DNA of 64,000 nucleotides from JALYUM01 sp036688685 (lineage in GTDB: Bacteria; Pseudomonadota; Gammaproteobacteria; Burkholderiales; Burkholderiaceae_D), in the NCBI RefSeq assembly GCF_036688685.1, contig NZ_JAQQPS010000004.1, positions 62,001-126,000 on the forward strand, read 5' to 3'. Below, piece after piece: positions 55,050 through 63,772 of this stretch. Numbering within the stretch: the stretch's first letter is position 1; the number at the start of each line of letters is the position of its first letter. The notes beneath the pieces were generated by a model, which worked only from the letters and a program-made list of their open reading frames with translations, was not told where the DNA came from and did not search any database. A program made the translations under genes and the position numbers.

Positions 55050-55159
55050 CACGCTTCCTCGCAAAAAAGTGGTCGTTCGGTTTATATTACACGCAAGCTT
55101 GCGGGAATTGAAACCGCCACTCATCAGCAATACCTCCGTGACACAATAACAGGAAAACC
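55050..55159. promoter_or_regulatory. Bidirectional promoter region with 12-bp palindrome
   Basis: CGCAAGCTTGCG (55092-55103) is a perfect 12-bp palindrome in the only space between the two arms. TATATT (55083-55088) reads as a -10 to the right, and TAATAT on the opposite strand of the same patch reads to the left, so divergent promoters overlap the site. A single regulator could control both arms; its gene is not identified. Confidence 0.55.
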
Positions 55160-55738
55160 ATGGCAATCACTTTGCAAAAAGGCGGCAATATCAGCCTGTC
55201 GAAAACCGATCCGAACCTGCGCGCCGTGCTGGTCGGCCTTGGCTGGGCCGCACGCTCGTCCGATGGCGCTGACTTCGACCTCGATGCCAGCCTGTTCATG
55301 GTGCAGGACAATGGCAAGGTGCGCGGCGACGCCGACTTCATTTTTTACAACCAGCTGACCTCGACCTGCGGCGCCATCACCCACACGGGCGACAATAAAA
55401 CCGGCGCCGGCGACGGCGACGATGAAGCGCTGACCATCACGCTGGCGCAGGTGCCGGCCGCCATCACGCGCCTGGTCATTGCTGTCACCATCCACGGCGC
55501 CGCCGCGCGCAAGCAGAACTTCGGCATGGTGCAGGATGCGTTCGTGCGCATCGTCAACCTGGAAACCAATACCGAGATCGCCCGCTTCGACCTGTCGGAA
55601 GATTATTCGACCGAAACGGCGATGGTATTCGCCGAGGTGTACCGCCACCGCGACGAGTGGAAATTCAAGGCTGTCGGCCAGGGCTATGCGGGCGGGCTGG
55701 CCGCGCTGGCGACGCAGCATGGCGTGGAGGTGGCGTGA
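55160..55738 (+). CDS. TerD/TerE-family protein
   Basis: 192 residues. The TerD domain is complete: LRAVLVGLGWAARSSDGADF, DLDASLFMVQDNGKV, DADFIFYN and GDNKTGAGDGDDEALTI. FVRIVNLETNTEIARFDLSEDY follows, as in TerD/TerE. No fusion. First gene of the right arm; its stop overlaps the TerF GTG (GTGA). Confidence 0.93.
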   Translation: MAITLQKGGNISLSKTDPNLRAVLVGLGWAARSSDGADFDLDASLFMVQDNGKVRGDADFIFYNQLTSTCGAITHTGDNKTGAGDGDDEALTITLAQVPAAITRLVIAVTIHGAAARKQNFGMVQDAFVRIVNLETNTEIARFDLSEDYSTETAMVFAEVYRHRDEWKFKAVGQGYAGGLAALATQHGVEVA

Positions 55739-57042
55739 CAACGGTCCAGCTGCTGCGCGGCCAGCGCCTGCCGCTGGCGCCAGACCTGTCGAGCGCGCCG
55801 CTGCAGGCCGGCCTGAGCGCGCAAGGCGTGGTGCTTGACGTGGTCTGCTTCGGTGTTGACGCGGCCGGCAAGCTGGCGGGCGAACCGTGGATGATATTCT
55901 TTAACCAGCCGGCGAGCCCGTGCGGCGGCATCAAGCTGGCCGCGCCGGGCAGCGACGGTCACGGCTTCGTGTTCGATCTGGCGCGCGTGGCGGCGCCGGT
56001 CGAGCGCATCGTGATCACGGCCAGCATCGATGGCGCGGGGACCATGGCCCAATTGGGTAGCGGCTACCTGCGCCTGTTCAACGGCGCGGGCGAGATCGCC
56101 CGCTTCTCGTTTGCCGGCCAGGATTTTACGACCGAAAAATCGCTGATGCTGGGTGAATTGTACCGGCGCGACGGTCAGTGGCGCTTCCTCGCCAACGGCC
56201 AGGGCTTCGGCGGCGGCCTCGATGCGCTGGTGCGCCATTTTGGCGCCGATGTGGCAAGCGTGGAGACGGCGCCGAAAATCGACCTGGAAAAACGCATCGC
56301 GAAGCAAGCACCGCAGCTGGTCAGCCTGGTCAAGTCGGCCGGCGTGTCGCTGGCAAAGGTAGGCCTGGCGACGCACCGTGCGCAGGTGTGCCTGGTGCTC
56401 GATATCTCCGCGTCGATGAGCAAGCTGTACCGCAGCGGCCAGGTGCAGGCCTTCGCCGAGCGCATCCTGGCGCTGGGCTGCAAATTCGACGACGACGGCC
56501 AGATCGACGTGTTCCTGTTCGGGCGCAAGGTGCACCACGTGCAGCCGATGGGACTGGCGAATCTGGCGGGATATGTCGACGGCCTGATCGCGCGCCATCC
56601 GCTCGAAGGCGACACCCGTTACGGGGCGGCCGTCGAAGCGGTGCGCCAGCATTACTTTCCTGACGGCGGGGGCGCGGCGCGCACGGCGCCGGTGAAAGCC
56701 GCGTTGCCGGTGTACGTGATGTTCGTGACCGACGGCGGCACGTCGGACCAGCCGTTCACCGAGCGCCAGTTACGCTGGGCCAGTCACGAGCCGATCTTCT
56801 GGCAATTCATGGGCATCGGCAAGGGCCGCAAATCGAAAGCGAAAGCGCTGGCGCGGTTTGCCGATTCCGATTTCCCCTTCCTCGAAAAACTTGATGAGCT
56901 TGACGGCCGCCTGGTCGACAACGCCAACTATTTTTCGGTGGCCACACCCGACGAGCATCCCGACCATGTGCTGTACGACTTGTTGATGGGAGAATATCCG
57001 GACTGGCTGAAACTGGCGCGGCAGCGCGGCATGCTCAATTGA
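55735..57042 (+). CDS. terF: TerF-like protein: TerD domain fused to vWA
   Basis: 435 residues from GTG 55735. The TerD domain (~1-185, with SAQGVVLDVVCFGVD and DGAGTMAQLGSGYL) has lost the acidic Ca2+ loop typical of TerD, so metal binding here is doubtful. The vWA domain (~200-435) has MIDAS LDISASMSKLY, TRYGAAV and VMFVTDGGTSD. This domain order is TerF. With TerD and TerY it completes a Ter-type stress system. AIM24 genes follow after 79 bases. Confidence 0.88.
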   Translation: MTTVQLLRGQRLPLAPDLSSAPLQAGLSAQGVVLDVVCFGVDAAGKLAGEPWMIFFNQPASPCGGIKLAAPGSDGHGFVFDLARVAAPVERIVITASIDGAGTMAQLGSGYLRLFNGAGEIARFSFAGQDFTTEKSLMLGELYRRDGQWRFLANGQGFGGGLDALVRHFGADVASVETAPKIDLEKRIAKQAPQLVSLVKSAGVSLAKVGLATHRAQVCLVLDISASMSKLYRSGQVQAFAERILALGCKFDDDGQIDVFLFGRKVHHVQPMGLANLAGYVDGLIARHPLEGDTRYGAAVEAVRQHYFPDGGGAARTAPVKAALPVYVMFVTDGGTSDQPFTERQLRWASHEPIFWQFMGIGKGRKSKAKALARFADSDFPFLEKLDELDGRLVDNANYFSVATPDEHPDHVLYDLLMGEYPDWLKLARQRGMLN

Positions 57043-57121
57043 CCAGCGCATAAATGTCTGGCGTCCCGACCGGCGGCCATGGTTTAATAGTTTCCAAGAG
57101 GCATCAACCGAGGAGCAATCT

Positions 57122-57739
57122 GTGACGCGTTTTCGCACCAATACCGACCGGCTGCTGGAAGTGAACCTGCAAAACGAAAAGGTCTACGCCATCGCCGGCG
57201 CGATGGTCGCCTACACCGGGGCCATCAAGTTTGAAAAGTCGCTGCTGGGCGGCGAAGGCATCTTCGGCGCGCTCAAGCGCAAGGCCACCAATGAGGGCAT
57301 GCAGATCATGCAGGCGTCCGGCACCGGCAATGTGTTCTTTGCCCACAACGCGGCCGAGATATCCGTGATTCCCCTGAACGGTGAAAAGCTGACCATTGAA
57401 AGCTCCAGCCTGCTGGCCTACGACACGGCGCTGAAAACCGGCACCAGCTTTTCGGGCCTGCGCGGCGCGGCGTCGGGCCAGGGTCTGTTCAGCACCACGG
57501 TCGAAGGGACCGGCAATATAGCCGTCATCTCGCGCGGCAATCTGATCATGCTGGAAGTGACGCCGAACACGCCGCTGCACGTCGACCCGGACGCCTTCGT
57601 CGGCTTCAAGGGCGCTATTCGCCAGGAATTCGTGTTCGACGTCAACTGGCGCACGATGGTCGGGGAAGCCTCCGGCGAATCGTACCAGCACAAATTCACG
57701 GGCCAGGGCGTGGTGTTCATCCAGCCTGCCGAGCGCTAA
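57122..57739 (+). CDS. AIM24-domain protein, paralogue 1
   Basis: 205 residues, GTG start with GAGGAG 5 bases upstream. The AIM24/TRAP-like beta-fold is marked by VNLQNEKVYAIAGAMVAYTG, GKLTIESSSLLAYD and SGQGLFSTTVEGTGNIAV. Bacterial AIM24 proteins (domain first named from a yeast mitochondrial protein) are of unknown mechanism and recur beside TerD genes. The three tandem paralogues differ most at their N-termini and C-termini. Confidence 0.88.
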   Translation: MTRFRTNTDRLLEVNLQNEKVYAIAGAMVAYTGAIKFEKSLLGGEGIFGALKRKATNEGMQIMQASGTGNVFFAHNAAEISVIPLNGEKLTIESSSLLAYDTALKTGTSFSGLRGAASGQGLFSTTVEGTGNIAVISRGNLIMLEVTPNTPLHVDPDAFVGFKGAIRQEFVFDVNWRTMVGEASGESYQHKFTGQGVVFIQPAER

Positions 57740-57757
57740 CCGAGATCGAGGAATTCC

Positions 57758-58399
57758 ATGCCCGTCTACCGGCAAATCAACGAAAAAATGATCGAGGTCG
57801 AACTCGTCAATGAAGAAGTGCTGGCCATGAAGGGCGCCATGATCGCCTACCAGGGCCAGGTCAATTTCAGTCGCGCCTTTCTGGCCGGCGAAGGCGTGCA
57901 GGGCCTGGCCATGCGCGCCGCCACCGGCGAAGGCCACACGCTGATGAAGGCGGCCGGCAGCGGCAAGGTCTGCTACGCGCATGCAGGGCATTTCGTGACC
58001 ATCATCCCGGTCGCCGGCGACACGCTGTACGTGGAAGCGGACAACCTGCTGGCCTACGATGCGCGCCTCCAATCCGGCACCATGTTCCTGGGTAACCAGG
58101 GCGGCGTGTCGGGCGTGCTGCGTGGCGCCGTGTCGGGCCAGGGCCTGTTCACCACCACGCTCAGCGGCAAGGGCGAAGCGGCCATCCTGTCGGATGGTAA
58201 CGCAATCGGCTTGCCGGTCACACCCGAGGTGCCGCTGTGCGTCGACCCGCAGGCCTATCTCGCGCATAGCGGCCAGTTGACGTCGACCATCGTCACCGAC
58301 GTCAACTGGAAGACCTTCGTCGGCCAGGCATCCGGCGAGTCTTACCAGATCAAGTTCAGCGGCACCGGCACCGTCTACATCCAGGCCAGCGAAAGGTAA
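57758..58399 (+). CDS. AIM24-domain protein, paralogue 2
   Basis: 213 residues, GAGGAAT 4 bases before the ATG, 18 bases after paralogue 1. LVNEEVLAMKGAMIAYQGQ, AGDTLYVEADNLLAYD and GQGLFTTTLSGKGEAAI align with paralogue 1. FVGQASGESYQIKFSG near the end is shared with paralogue 1 (MVGEASGESYQHKFTG), so the pair arose by duplication. Confidence 0.88.
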   Translation: MPVYRQINEKMIEVELVNEEVLAMKGAMIAYQGQVNFSRAFLAGEGVQGLAMRAATGEGHTLMKAAGSGKVCYAHAGHFVTIIPVAGDTLYVEADNLLAYDARLQSGTMFLGNQGGVSGVLRGAVSGQGLFTTTLSGKGEAAILSDGNAIGLPVTPEVPLCVDPQAYLAHSGQLTSTIVTDVNWKTFVGQASGESYQIKFSGTGTVYIQASER

Positions 58400-58403
58400 G
58401 CCC

Positions 58404-59144
58404 ATGACCATCTACAATCCGGCTTCGCTGCCGAAGAACGACAATTTGAACCGCTTTTCCTTCGTGATCGATGTGCAGGAGCACATGTTCATTCGCAAGG
58501 GAAAGATGATCGCCTACTACGGCGCGCTGCGCTTCGAGGCGATGGGCCGCAGCCTGCTCGACATCCTCGTGCAGCACGCGTTCAACGCACCGAAATACAT
58601 CCACGATTTTGTCGTGGTCAACGGCCAGGGCCAGCTGATTTTGGGCGACAACGGTTTTGATATTGCCTGCTACGACCTGGACAACGCGAATATGACGTTG
58701 CGCGTCGAAAACCTGCTGGGGTTTACCAAATCGGTGACCTTGCAGGAATCGACGTTGCCGGGGTTCGTGACCTTGCTGGGTACCGGCAAAGTGATCGCGT
58801 CGTCAAACGGCCCGGTGCACTTTCTGGACTTGCCATGCTGCGTCGATGAAGACGCGGTGCTGGGCTGGGCCGACTGCCCGACGCCATCCTACCGCTACGA
58901 TTACGAGCACGTGAAAGGGTTTGTGGCGGCGGTCGGCGCACTGACAGGATTGACGTTGTCGGGCGAAGAAAAGCAGGTCAATTTCACGGGCGCCGGCACG
59001 GTGCTGGTGCAGTCGTCCGAACGCGGCATGGCGCGCGGTGGGGCGCTGCAACATTTGCTGGCCCAGTTACCGGGATTTTCGAAAAGCGAGCTGGCGCAAC
59101 TCGGCTCAACCGCGCAACAACTGAGCCGCGACGGGCGCGGCTAA
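58404..59144 (+). CDS. AIM24-domain protein, paralogue 3 (divergent)
   Basis: 246 residues, GAAAGGT upstream. The fold is retained (FSFVIDVQEHMFIRKGKMIAYYG; NMTLRVENLLGFTKSV; GLTLSGEEKQVNFTGAGTVLVQSSE) but many positions differ from the other two and a ~30-residue tail (LLAQLPGFSKSELAQLGS) is added. The three may form a heteromeric ring, by analogy with TRAP-like folds; that is inference. Confidence 0.85.
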   Translation: MTIYNPASLPKNDNLNRFSFVIDVQEHMFIRKGKMIAYYGALRFEAMGRSLLDILVQHAFNAPKYIHDFVVVNGQGQLILGDNGFDIACYDLDNANMTLRVENLLGFTKSVTLQESTLPGFVTLLGTGKVIASSNGPVHFLDLPCCVDEDAVLGWADCPTPSYRYDYEHVKGFVAAVGALTGLTLSGEEKQVNFTGAGTVLVQSSERGMARGGALQHLLAQLPGFSKSELAQLGSTAQQLSRDGRG

Positions 59145-59147
59145 ATC

Positions 59148-59187
59148 AAAAGACCCGGCGCAGCTGACGCGCGCCGGGTCTTTTTTA
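59148..59187. terminator. Bidirectional terminator between AIM24 and dps
   Basis: AAAAGACCCGGCGC pairs with GCGCCGGGTCTTTT across a short loop, T-run to the right and A-run to the left, so it can end the AIM24 operon and the convergent dps gene. Confidence 0.9.
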
Positions 59188-59195
59188 AAACCATC

Positions 59196-59702
59196 TCAGG
59201 TCGACGACGCTTCACCCTGGACCTGGCCTGCGCCTTGCTCCAGGAACGCGCGCAGCATCCACGCATTTTTTTCATGCACTTCCATGCGCGTCGAGAGCAT
59301 GTCGGCAGTCGGGAAATCGTCGATCTGGTCGGCGATGCGCACGGCGGCGCGCGCGCTGCGGATGACCGCTTCCTGGCCTTCGACCAGCTGGCGGATCATT
59401 TCTTTTGCCTGTGGCACGTCGATTTCTTCAGTGATGCTCGACAGTTCGGCATAGCGCTTGTAGGTGCCCGGCGCGAAGTGCCCCAGCGCGCGGATGCGCT
59501 CGGCGATGTTGTCGAGCGCGTTCCACAGCTCCGTGTACTGCGTCTCGAACATCAGGTGCAGGGCCGAAAACATCGGGCCGGTCACGTTCCAGTGGAAGTT
59601 GTGGGTCTTCAGGTAGAGCATGTAGCTGTCCGCCAGGACAACTGAGAGCGACTCGACGATTTTTGCGCGGTCTTCGGTGCTGATGCCAATATCCATATTC
59701 AT
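59196..59702 (-). CDS. dps: Dps-family ferritin-like DNA-protection protein
   Basis: 168 residues from ATG 59702 (GGAGAAA 7 bases upstream). Ferroxidase signatures THNFHWNVTG and LMFETQYTELWNALDNIAERI provide the inter-subunit His/Asp/Glu ligands; TEEIDVPQAKEMIRQLVEGQ follows. No Lys-rich N-terminal DNA-binding tail is evident, so iron storage and peroxide removal may dominate over DNA binding. It lies convergently beside the Ter/AIM24 locus, another stress-related gene. Confidence 0.9.
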   Translation of the reverse strand: MNMDIGISTEDRAKIVESLSVVLADSYMLYLKTHNFHWNVTGPMFSALHLMFETQYTELWNALDNIAERIRALGHFAPGTYKRYAELSSITEEIDVPQAKEMIRQLVEGQEAVIRSARAAVRIADQIDDFPTADMLSTRMEVHEKNAWMLRAFLEQGAGQVQGEASST

Positions 59703-59960
59703 CGTAGGTTTCTCCGTTGGGTTCAGTGAGGTGCAGTGAGCTGCAAGGGTGTTGTCGCAATCGAGCTTAGCACTTTGGCGGCAAACGTGGCGGCGCGTGA
59801 CCCGGTTCACGCTGACCCGCATGTGCAGCGTCGTGTCGGCAGCAGCTGCGCACGGTTGAGTAGTGCAAACGATGCCAAATTGGAAAGTACAGTACGATAC
59901 TTCGGCATCGCGGCTGCCGCTATGGCCCGCGAATTTCCCACTGATCAGGAGTTACCGAAG

Positions 59961-60425
59961 ATGAATTTGCGCAGCCTGCTTCCATCCATGTTGATTGGCG
60001 CCGTCGCCAGTGCCCGTTCCATGACGCCCATGGCCACGCTCGCTGCAGCCCGCGTCGCCGGGCGCGGCACGACCGGTGAACTGGTCCTGCTGGACCGTCC
60101 CTTGTTCAAATACGGGGCGCTCGCGATGGGTGTCGGGGAATTGTTTGGCGACAAGATGAAATCGGCGCCGGACCGCACGGTGTTCCTCGGTTTGCTGGCG
60201 CGCGTCGCGAGTGCTGGCATTGCCGGTGCCGCGCTGGCGCCAAAGGGTCGCGAAACGACCGGCGCAGCCGTGGCGGTGGCCACCGCCGTGCCGCTGGCCT
60301 ACCTGACGCTGGCCGGCCGCAAGGAGGCTATGGCGAAAATAGGCCAGACCCGCAGCGGGCTGATTGAAGATGCGCTGGTGGTCGCCGCCGGTGCGGCGGT
60401 GGTCGCCTGGGCGACGCGCAACTAA
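59961..60425 (+). CDS. DUF4126-like membrane protein
   Basis: 154 residues from ATG 59961 (CAGGAG 10 bases upstream); a longer frame (59736) lacks signals. Four hydrophobic segments with Gly/Ala-rich character, including VAGRGTTGELVLLDRPLFKYGAL and VATAVPLAYLTLAG. Similar small proteins are annotated as DUF4126; the function is unknown. Stands alone between divergent dps and the convergent dehydratase. Confidence 0.6.
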   Translation: MNLRSLLPSMLIGAVASARSMTPMATLAAARVAGRGTTGELVLLDRPLFKYGALAMGVGELFGDKMKSAPDRTVFLGLLARVASAGIAGAALAPKGRETTGAAVAVATAVPLAYLTLAGRKEAMAKIGQTRSGLIEDALVVAAGAAVVAWATRN

Positions 60426-60437
60426 GGCAACGACAAG

Positions 60438-61406
60438 TCAGCCGGCCAGGAAATGGGCCAGGCTGGCCAGATCGATATTCCCGCCGCTGATCAGGATCCC
60501 GACGCGCTTGCCGCGCAGTTGCTCCTGCATATTGCGCGCCGCCGCGAAACCCAGGCAGCCGGTTGGCTCGACCACGATTTTCATGCGCTCGGCAAAAAAG
60601 CGCATGGCTTGCACCAGGTCGTCGTCGCTGACAGTGAGGATGTCATCGACATCGCGCCGGATGATGGGAAAGGTCAGCTGGCCCAGGTGCTGGGTTTGGG
60701 CGCCGTCGGCAATCGTCACCGGGGTGTCGATGTGGACGATGGCGCCCGAGCGGAACGATTGCTGGCCGTCGTTGCCCGCGGCCGGTTCCACGCCGTACAG
60801 CTTGCAATCGGGCGCCAGCGCCCGCGTCGACAGCGCCGAACCGGCCAGCAGGCCGCCACCGCCCAGGCAGACAAAGAAGGCGTCCAGCGGCCCGGTTTCC
60901 TCGAACAGTTCCTTGGCCGCCGTGCCCTGGCCGGCGATGACATCCGGGTGGTCGTAGGGCGGGATCAAGGTCAGGCCGTGGCGTGCCGCCAGGTCGCGCC
61001 CGATCTGTTCGCGGTCCTCGGTGTAGCGGTCGTAACCGACTACCGTGGCGCCATAGCCCTTGGTGGCGGCCACTTTTGCGGCCGGGGCGTCATGCGGCAT
61101 GACGATCGTGGCGGGCATCTCCAGCAAACGGGCCGCCAGGGCTATGGCCTGGGCATGGTTGCCCGAACTGAAAGCGACCACGCCGGCGCGGCGTTGTTCC
61201 GGCGTGAATTTGGACAAGGCGTTGCAGGCGCCGCGAAATTTGAAGGCGCCCATGCGTTGCAGGTTCTCGGCCTTGAAAAACAGCTCGGCGCCGAACAGTT
61301 CATTCGCGGTGCGCGAGGTCAGCACCGGCGTGCGGTTGGCCACGCCGGCGATGCGCGCGGCAGCTTGTACGACGTCGTCGTAGGTGGGCAAAACGAGGGT
61401 ATTCAT
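60438..61406 (-). CDS. Threonine/serine dehydratase-like PLP enzyme
   Basis: 322 residues from ATG 61406. PLP Lys in MGAFKFRGACNAL, SSGNHAQAIALAA (phosphate loop) and CLGGGGLLAGSAL (glycine loop) are all present, and SGGN near the end. No C-terminal ACT regulatory domain, so it is the short catabolic/serine-racemase-like type. Start overlaps the carbonic-anhydrase-like gene's stop (ATGA) and has AAGGAG upstream. Confidence 0.88.
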   Translation of the reverse strand: MNTLVLPTYDDVVQAAARIAGVANRTPVLTSRTANELFGAELFFKAENLQRMGAFKFRGACNALSKFTPEQRRAGVVAFSSGNHAQAIALAARLLEMPATIVMPHDAPAAKVAATKGYGATVVGYDRYTEDREQIGRDLAARHGLTLIPPYDHPDVIAGQGTAAKELFEETGPLDAFFVCLGGGGLLAGSALSTRALAPDCKLYGVEPAAGNDGQQSFRSGAIVHIDTPVTIADGAQTQHLGQLTFPIIRRDVDDILTVSDDDLVQAMRFFAERMKIVVEPTGCLGFAAARNMQEQLRGKRVGILISGGNIDLASLAHFLAG

Positions 61407-61939
61407 GCGGCTCCTTGCAGATAATTGTTTTTGACGCGCACGTAATGTTCGGCCGAATAGCGCAGCCATTCGATCTCGGCTGGCGTCAGGGCGCGGATTT
61501 TTTCGGCGGGCCGGCCCATATACAGAAAACCACTTTCCAGGGTTTTGCCGGGCGGGACCAGGCTGCCGGCGCCCAGCATGACGTGGTCCTGGACGACGAC
61601 ATCGTCCATCACGATGCTGCCCATGCCGATCAGGCAGTCGTTGCCGATGCTGCAGCCATGCAGCAGGACGCCGTGGCCGACCGTGACATAGTCGCCCACC
61701 GTCAAGGGCGAGCCGCCCGGTTTATCCGGCGTGCGATGGGCCACGTGGCCCATGGTCAGATCCTGGATATTGGTGCAGCGCCCGATGACGATGTCGTTGA
61801 CGTCGCCGCGCAGAATGGCATTGCACCACACCGAGCTGTCTGCGCCGAGCGTGACGCTGCCGATGACTTGCGCGGACGGGTGCAGGTAGACGCCCCCGGC
61901 GAGCCGGGGGATTGCATCGAGGTAGGGGGAAAGCGGCAT
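61403..61939 (-). CDS. Gamma-carbonic-anhydrase-like hexapeptide protein
   Basis: 178 residues of left-handed beta-helix with hexapeptide repeats: SVWCNAILRGDVNDIVIGRCTNIQD, GHVAHRT, VTVGHGVLLHGCSIGNDCLIGMGS. The three His (RGD context, GHVAH and GHGVLLHG) are the zinc ligands of gamma-CA. Many such proteins (YrdA/PaaY group) hydrolyse or bind other substrates. Coupled to the dehydratase gene. Confidence 0.85.
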   Translation of the reverse strand: MPLSPYLDAIPRLAGGVYLHPSAQVIGSVTLGADSSVWCNAILRGDVNDIVIGRCTNIQDLTMGHVAHRTPDKPGGSPLTVGDYVTVGHGVLLHGCSIGNDCLIGMGSIVMDDVVVQDHVMLGAGSLVPPGKTLESGFLYMGRPAEKIRALTPAEIEWLRYSAEHYVRVKNNYLQGAA

Positions 61940-62023
61940 GTGGGCTCCGGTTGCAGTCTGTAGCCCACTAGTTTGACGGGCGATTGAACCAGACGCAAGC
62001 CATCCATGCCGCGCGCGCGTGAT

Positions 62024-63706
62024 TTACCCTGCGATGAGCTTGCGGTTTGCCGCGCCAGGCAGCATGCGCAGCGTTTTGCCGACCACTGCCTTGTAGGTTT
62101 TCGCCTTGATGGTGTCGACGTAGCGGTACTCGGCGCGCGTTTCCGTTGGGGTGACGGTCAGCACGACGAAGCCGCGCGAGATCGTCTCCGCATACTGGAG
62201 CGGCCCGATCAGCTGTTCCATGCCGCCGGCGACAGTGGCCGGGGCGATGGTCGGGAAGTAGGTTTCGAAGCCGGGCGAGGTCACCGACGGCACGCCGATT
62301 TCCACGCCGACCGCCACGCCGTTGATGTCCTGCAGGTCGCTGGCCCAGGCATTGTGGGTGTCGCCGGCCAGCACCACCAGGTTCTTGTTGAGCGTGCGGG
62401 CCATGTCCAGCACGGTTTCACGCGCGGCCTGGTAGCCGTCCCAGGCGTCCAGGTTGTACGGGATCGGCGAGGCCGTCAATTGCTGCTGTTCGGTGGCGGT
62501 CAGCGCCGTGCCGGCCTGCAGCTTGGCCGCGATGCCGAAGTAGGTGGGGTAGCCGACCGTGCCAAGCACCATCGGGGCCGGCAGGTTCATGCGCGCCATC
62601 AGTACCTGCTGGCCGAGGATTTGCCAGGTGGCGCTCGACTTGCTCATCTGGCCCTGCAGCCAGGTGGTTTGCTCGGCGCCCATCAGCTGGCGCGTGGGCT
62701 TGTACGCGTCGGCGACGAAAGCGGCGGTGTTGAAGCCGCCCGCGCTGACGTAACTGGCGTAGGCCAGTTGCTTCTCGCGCCCGATCACGCGCGTGTCGAG
62801 CATGTGCAGCGAGAGCAGGTTGCCGAAGTCGAAAGAGCGGTAGATTTTATCCGGGCGGGTGGCGTCCGGCTGGCGGATCGGCATCCATTCGTGGTACGCC
62901 TGGATCGCCATCATGCGGCGCGCGGCCCACAGGCCTTCGGTGACCGGATCGTGGTTTTCCGCGCCGCCGGTCCAGGTGTCGTTCGACAGTTCATGGTCGT
63001 CCCAGACGGTGATGAACGGCAGGCGCGCGTGCAGGGCTTGCAGGTCGGGGTCGGTGCGGTATTGCTGGTAGCGGCGGCGGTAGTCGGTCAGCGTGATGAT
63101 TTCGTTGGCCGGCAGCGAGACGCGGCCCAGGCTGGCGGCGTCCTGCGAGGCGTAGCCGCTGGCGGCGTATTCGTAGATGTAGTCGCCCAGGTGCAGTGCG
63201 GCGTCGATGTCGTCGAATTTGGCGGCGTCGTTATACACATTGAAAAAGCCGGTCGGGTAGTTGGTGCAGCTGAAGACGGCAAAGCGCGCACGCGAGACAG
63301 TGCCAGTCGGGAGCGTTTTGGTGCGGCCGGTAGGCGAGGTCACGCCGCGGCAGCTGAAACGGTAGTAATAGGCGCGGTTGGCGGCCAGGCCGGTGGCGTC
63401 GACCTTGACGGTGAAATCGGTGGCGGCGCCGATGCGCACGGTGCCGGACACCACGGTCTTGGTAAACGCGCTGTCGTCGGCCACCGTCCAGTCCACTTCC
63501 ACATCTTCGGTGCCGAGCGCGGAGATGCGTGTCCACAGGATCACGCGGTCGGACAGCGGGTCGCCGCTGGCCACGCCGTGCGCGTAGTTGATCTGGCGGT
63601 CGGCCGCGCCTTCGCCGCCACAGGCGGTCAGGGGCAGGGTGGATACGGCGACGGTGCCGATGGAAAAGTTGCGGATGAAGCTGCGGCGTGAAGACGACTG
63701 GGTCAT
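62024..63706 (-). CDS. PhoD-type alkaline phosphatase/phosphodiesterase
   Basis: 560 residues. A twin-arginine signal (SSRRSFIRNFSIGTVAVS) with a lipobox-like LTACGG follows, so it is exported folded and may be lipid-anchored. PhoD family core: an N-terminal Ig-like domain, then FAVFSCTNYPTGFFNVY, LGDYIYEYA, WDDHELSNDTW and LAGDTHNAWASDLQ for metal binding. It should release phosphate from phosphodiesters in the periplasm. A Pho box was not found by eye in the upstream 63707-63772 stretch. Confidence 0.88.
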   Translation of the reverse strand: MTQSSSRRSFIRNFSIGTVAVSTLPLTACGGEGAADRQINYAHGVASGDPLSDRVILWTRISALGTEDVEVDWTVADDSAFTKTVVSGTVRIGAATDFTVKVDATGLAANRAYYYRFSCRGVTSPTGRTKTLPTGTVSRARFAVFSCTNYPTGFFNVYNDAAKFDDIDAALHLGDYIYEYAASGYASQDAASLGRVSLPANEIITLTDYRRRYQQYRTDPDLQALHARLPFITVWDDHELSNDTWTGGAENHDPVTEGLWAARRMMAIQAYHEWMPIRQPDATRPDKIYRSFDFGNLLSLHMLDTRVIGREKQLAYASYVSAGGFNTAAFVADAYKPTRQLMGAEQTTWLQGQMSKSSATWQILGQQVLMARMNLPAPMVLGTVGYPTYFGIAAKLQAGTALTATEQQQLTASPIPYNLDAWDGYQAARETVLDMARTLNKNLVVLAGDTHNAWASDLQDINGVAVGVEIGVPSVTSPGFETYFPTIAPATVAGGMEQLIGPLQYAETISRGFVVLTVTPTETRAEYRYVDTIKAKTYKAVVGKTLRMLPGAANRKLIAG

Positions 63707-63772
63707 GAACTGTCCTGGTTGGAGTGTAAAAGTCGGTCCATAATAGACAGTGAGCGTGACCCGTTGATGACA

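Noticed and set aside
49040..59144. Tellurite resistance operon
   Set aside because: TerD, TerF and TerY are present but TerC and TerB/TerZ are not in the window, and the TerY kinase/phosphatase branch points to stress signalling.
62006..63691. 561-codon plus-strand frame across the phoD-like gene
   Set aside because: Gly/Arg/Asp-rich shadow frame with no start signal; PhoD motifs lie on the minus strand.
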